Of a DNA stretch of 64,000 nucleotides, positions 61,751 to 64,000 are shown one piece after another (the first letter of the stretch is position 1; every line of letters begins with the position of its first letter). The notes beneath the pieces were generated by a model, which had not been told where the DNA came from, ran no database searches, and saw only the letters and a list, made by a program, of their open reading frames with translations. Both the position numbers and the translations under genes were made by a program. Source of the stretch: Thermobifida halotolerans (GTDB lineage Bacteria > Actinomycetota > Actinomycetes > Streptosporangiales > Streptosporangiaceae); contig NZ_CP063196.1 in assembly GCF_003574835.2 (NCBI RefSeq), positions 3,410,001 to 3,474,000 of the forward strand. Direction: 5' to 3'.

Positions 61751-62313
61751 TGTGAAGTTCCCTCCGCGCGTGCGATATCCAGCAGAACGGCAATACCGAG
61801 CCGCGAACGGTCGGTGCGCTCCCGTTCCTGCTCGCGCTCCCACGCGACCAGATACGGGCGGATCAACGCCGCTTCGGTGGCCACCGTGTGCGGCTTCGCG
61901 GGAAGCGTCACCGGAACGGGAGCGGCGTAGGGGTTGACGGGCATAGCCGCCGGAACCAGTTCGGCATAGGGGCGTCCGCGAGCGGCTCGAGGTGCGCTCG
62001 CGGTACCGGTCTCCGGCTCGCGGGGCTCTCGCGGGCTCTCCGCGGTCCGCTCGGCGACGTTCACGGGCTCTCCGCGGTGACCGGTCCGCGGCTCCGGCTC
62101 GAGCTGCTCGCCGCGAAGCGCGTCCGCGGTCCGCTCGGCGAGCGGCACGCGCTCGAGGTGCTCCCGCTCGGCGACGTTCCGGCGAACCGTCCGCGGGCTC
62201 CCCGCGGACCGCTCGAGGGGCTCGAGCTGCTCGCCGCGGCGAACGGCATGCGAGCCGCGGGAGGGACGGACCGCGCGCAAGACCAGCGCGCACAAGGCAA
62301 GTAGAGTTCTCAC
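61747..62313 (-). CDS. Unknown protein whose central part is built from local repeat words
   Basis: 188 residues. The GTG at 62313 has AAGGAG 8 nt upstream, so expression is credible. The N-terminus (MRTLLALCALVLRAV) might be a short signal or membrane segment. Residues about 25-115 are charged, Arg/Glu/Pro-rich and disordered, and their DNA shares words with the non-coding repeats to the right (gagctgctcgccgcg occurs twice). The C-terminal ~75 residues (ALIRPYLVAWEREQERERTDRSRLGIAVLLDIA) look like normal folded protein. Family unknown. It is divergent from the GntR gene. Confidence 0.6.
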   Translation of the reverse strand: MRTLLALCALVLRAVRPSRGSHAVRRGEQLEPLERSAGSPRTVRRNVAEREHLERVPLAERTADALRGEQLEPEPRTGHRGEPVNVAERTAESPREPREPETGTASAPRAARGRPYAELVPAAMPVNPYAAPVPVTLPAKPHTVATEAALIRPYLVAWEREQERERTDRSRLGIAVLLDIARAEGTSQ

Positions 62314-62413
62314 TGTCAGCGCTCCTTGGAAGCGTTGGCCACGCCCCCGGAGTGTTGGCGCACTCGCGGGGGTCTCTTCTGTTGTGGATCAAGCTCTGAC
62401 AATACATCTGCCT

Positions 62414-62436
62414 TGTCTAGGACGTCTACGACGTCC
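62414..62436. promoter_or_regulatory. GntR-type operator between the divergent genes
   Basis: Two direct copies of GTCTASGAC (gtctaggac, gtctacgac) overlap an inverted repeat ggacgtc-tac-gacgtcc (62420-62436). GTnTAnnAC-like words are the usual targets of GntR/HutC-type regulators. The site sits between the 188-residue gene and the GntR gene, fit to control both. Confidence 0.5.
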
Positions 62437-62477
62437 GCCATATCTTCGCCGTGGCTGACGTGGTTAGCGTCCCCCGT

Positions 62478-62735
62478 ATGCACGTTGACCGCTTCGACCC
62501 CATGCCGCTCTACCAACAGGTAGCGCGCGCTCTCCGCGACCGAATCAAGGCAGGAGAACTGAAACCGCGCGACGCCATCCCGTCGGAATCGGAACTCGTA
62601 TCGGTGCACGGAGTAGCGCGGGAAACGGCGCGGCGTGCGGTCGCGCTACTCCGCGACGAAGGGTGGGTAATCACGTTGCCCCAGCGCGGTACCTACGTCG
62701 CCGAGCGGCTCCCGAACACGGACGCGGAAAGCTAG
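62478..62735 (+). CDS. Short GntR-family DNA-binding protein
   Basis: 85 residues, only the winged helix-turn-helix of the GntR family: DPMPLYQQVARALRDRIKAGEL, LPSE-type PSESELVSVHGVARETARRAVALLRDEGWV, and QRGTYVAE. The effector-binding domain of full-length regulators (about 240 residues) is absent. Such minimal GntR proteins, including KorSA-like repressors, are common in actinobacterial integrative elements and plasmids. ATG 62478 fits the family; a GTG nine codons upstream is possible. No clear ribosome site, so a leaderless message is possible. Confidence 0.9.
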   Translation: MHVDRFDPMPLYQQVARALRDRIKAGELKPRDAIPSESELVSVHGVARETARRAVALLRDEGWVITLPQRGTYVAERLPNTDAES

Positions 62736-63233
62736 ACCCACACCTCCCGGCAACGCGCGGCAACGCGGACCGCTCGAGGTGCACGCGCGCGCACGCTCGC
62801 CGAGCATTCCGCGGCAACGCTCGCCGAACCGAGCGGCAAGGCGAGCGGCAAGCTGTACCGCTCCGCGGCAAGGCTCCCGGCAACGCGTGCCGCTCGGCGG
62901 AACCTCCCGGCAACGCGTGCCGCTCGGCGGCAAGCGGCAACGCTCGCGGCACACCTCCCGGCAACCGCGGCAAACCGCACGTCAACGCGGACAAACACGC
63001 TTGCCGCTCGCCGCGGACCGTCCGCGCGGTTGCGCGAGGTGCTTCGCGTCCTGGGCGACACGAACGGCAACGCGCGGCAAGCAGTGAGCGGCACGGCTCG
63101 CCGAACGCGGCAACGCGGAAACCGCGGGAACCTCGAGCGGCACACGAACGGCAACGCGCTCCCGCGGCGAACGGCTCGGCGGGGCTCACCGGTTCGCCGA
63201 GCAGCTCCCGCACGCGCGGAACGCGGGAATTCT

Positions 63234-63252
63234 TGTCAGCGTCGCGCTGACA
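63234..63252. promoter_or_regulatory. Perfect 8-3-8 palindrome inside the repeat patchwork
   Basis: tgtcagcg-tcg-cgctgaca lies in a less GC-rich island (gggaattct just before it) unlike the surrounding words. It is a good candidate operator, nick site or recombination site. Confidence 0.45.
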
Positions 63253-63391
63253 CCTCGCGGTTCGCCGAGCAGCTCCCGCACGCGCGAGGTTCCCAAGCGC
63301 GGGGAGCGCGAGCCCTTCGCGGACCGGCGAGCAGCTCCCGCACGCGACCGGCTCGCCGAACAGCTCCCGCGGCGAGCAGCTCCCGCACGCG

Positions 63392-63555
63392 CGGAACGCG
63401 GACCGGAACGCGGGAACGCGGACCGGAACGCGGGAACGCGGACCGGAACGCGGGAACGCGGACCGGAACGCGGGAACGCGGACCGGAACGCGGGAACGCG
63501 GACCGGAACGCGGGAACGCGGACCGGAACGCGGGAACGCGGACCGGAACGCGGGA
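63392..63555. repeat. 20-bp tandem repeat, 7 full copies plus partials
   Basis: The unit gaccggaacgcgggaacgcg is repeated exactly seven times (63401-63540), with a partial copy on each side (63392-63400, 63541-63555). Because 20 is not a multiple of 3 the array is unlikely to be coding. Confidence 0.97.
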
Positions 63556-64000
63556 GGTGTCCGGTAGCGGCTCCGGCGACGTCACGGGCTCGGCGAGCAG
63601 CTCCCGACTCGCCGAACGGCTCCCGGCGAACGCGGACCGGCGAGCACCGCGCGACGTCGCCGAGCAGCTCCCACACGCGCGGCGAACGCGGGAGGTGTCC
63701 GGTACCGCTCCCGCGGCGAACGGCTCGGCGGGGCTCACCGGCTCGGCGAGCAGCTCCCGGCGAACGCGGGAACCTCGCGGGGCTCACCGAGCAGCTCCCG
63801 CGGCGAGCACCTCGCGGCACGGCTCGCGACGTCGCCGAACAGCTCCCGCGGCAAGCAACTCCCGGCGAACAGCTCCCGCGAACGGCGAACACCTCGCGAG
63901 GTGCTCCGCGGTGAGCACCGCGCGACGTCGCCGAACAGCTCCCGGCTCGCGGACCGGCTCGCGGACCGGCGAGCGGACCGGCGAGCGGACCGGCGAGCGG

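Larger units (their letters stand above)
62736..64000. repeat. Dense patchwork of short dispersed repeats, no supported gene
   Basis: About 1.26 kb running off the window. It is made of recurring words such as gccgagcagctcccg, ctcccggcaacgcg, gcggcaacgc and gcggaccgg, placed irregularly and in both orientations. Open frames exist on both strands only because stop codons are rare in these words; none shows normal codon use. The same words occur inside the 188-residue gene, so the patchwork spans about 61980-64000. Possible roles are a transfer or replication locus of an element; undetermined. Confidence 0.8.

Noticed and set aside
61386-62313. tRNA-type attachment site for an integrated element
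   Set aside because: No tRNA 3' end or T-arm sequence could be found at the boundary, so an att site cannot be claimed from this window.
62663-63914. Long open frames of 195-355 codons on both strands of the repeat region
   Set aside because: They are open because the repeated words lack stop codons; both strands and several frames are open together, composition is Arg/Gly/Ala noise, and no start has a convincing ribosome site.
63190-63960. CRISPR-like array of gcagctcccg words
   Set aside because: The shared word is only about 10-16 bp, spacing varies from a few to about 200 bp, intervals are themselves repetitive, and there are no cas genes.

Overview
The window is chromosomal DNA from a very GC-rich actinobacterium. 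Codons end mostly in G or C, GTG and TTG starts are frequent, and the markers are actinobacterial: MtrAB-LpqB, a WhiB protein, F420 biosynthesis, a 180-kDa-class NAD glutamate dehydrogenase and FtsEX-SmpB. The gene order resembles Streptosporangiales/Nocardiopsaceae genomes, but that placement is an inference. Two blocks match gene order known from Mycobacterium tuberculosis: smpB-ftsX-ftsE-prfB, and secA-hpf-comF-lpqB-mtrB-mtrA ... sahH ... SIS-manB-DUF3499-metallopeptidase-whiB-fbiA-fbiB.

Layout. 0.5-7 kb (minus strand): a penicillin-binding-protein-like lipoprotein whose three catalytic motifs are all substituted, then smpB, ftsX, ftsE, prfB and a helical-repeat protein. 7-16 kb: the giant glutamate dehydrogenase, two HAD-fold proteins (one with Asn in place of the nucleophile Asp), a small DUF protein and an acyl-CoA dehydrogenase with a TetR-type operator-like repeat. 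16-21 kb: a lipoprotein GH3 beta-N-acetylhexosaminidase, a membrane protein of unknown role, and a tightly packed PTS operon crr-HAD phosphatase-ptsH. 21-32 kb (minus strand): secA, a NarL-type regulator, hpf with a long leader, comF, and the overlapping lpqB-mtrB-mtrA operon. 32-40 kb: a plus-strand operon with overlapping stop/start codons (membrane protein, DUF4129, DUF4350, MoxR, then DUF58), flanked by SpoIIM and RDD membrane proteins. 40-48 kb: sahH, a Fic-like protein without the Fic motif, and a minus-strand run manB-Trm112-SIS-Ser/Thr kinase, followed by a DUF3499 protein and a metallopeptidase-family protein facing it. 48-61 kb: DUF5719 and a giant glycosyltransferase, whiB, a membrane protein with a 31-residue tandem repeat, fbiA-fbiB and, convergent to them, fbiC, then a methyltransferase.

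The last 2.6 kb (61.4-64.0 kb) differ from the rest. A 25-bp-stem hairpin closes the conserved chromosome. Beyond it lie two overlapping small genes of unknown function, a divergent GntR-type regulator of 85 residues with repeated operator-like sequence, and at least 1.3 kb of dense patchwork repeats with no convincing gene, including a 20-bp tandem array and an isolated 8-3-8 palindrome. This looks like the edge of an integrated element (for example an actinomycete integrative and conjugative element), but no integrase, tRNA or att site is visible in the window.

The conserved part is mostly cell-envelope work (division, secretion, MtrAB signalling, glycosylation, peptidoglycan recycling), translation rescue and termination, carbon regulation and F420 cofactor synthesis. 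The best leads for something undescribed are the repeat patchwork at the right end, the catalytically blank PBP, the Fic-like protein, and the 93-bp coding repeat with an alternating higher-order pattern.
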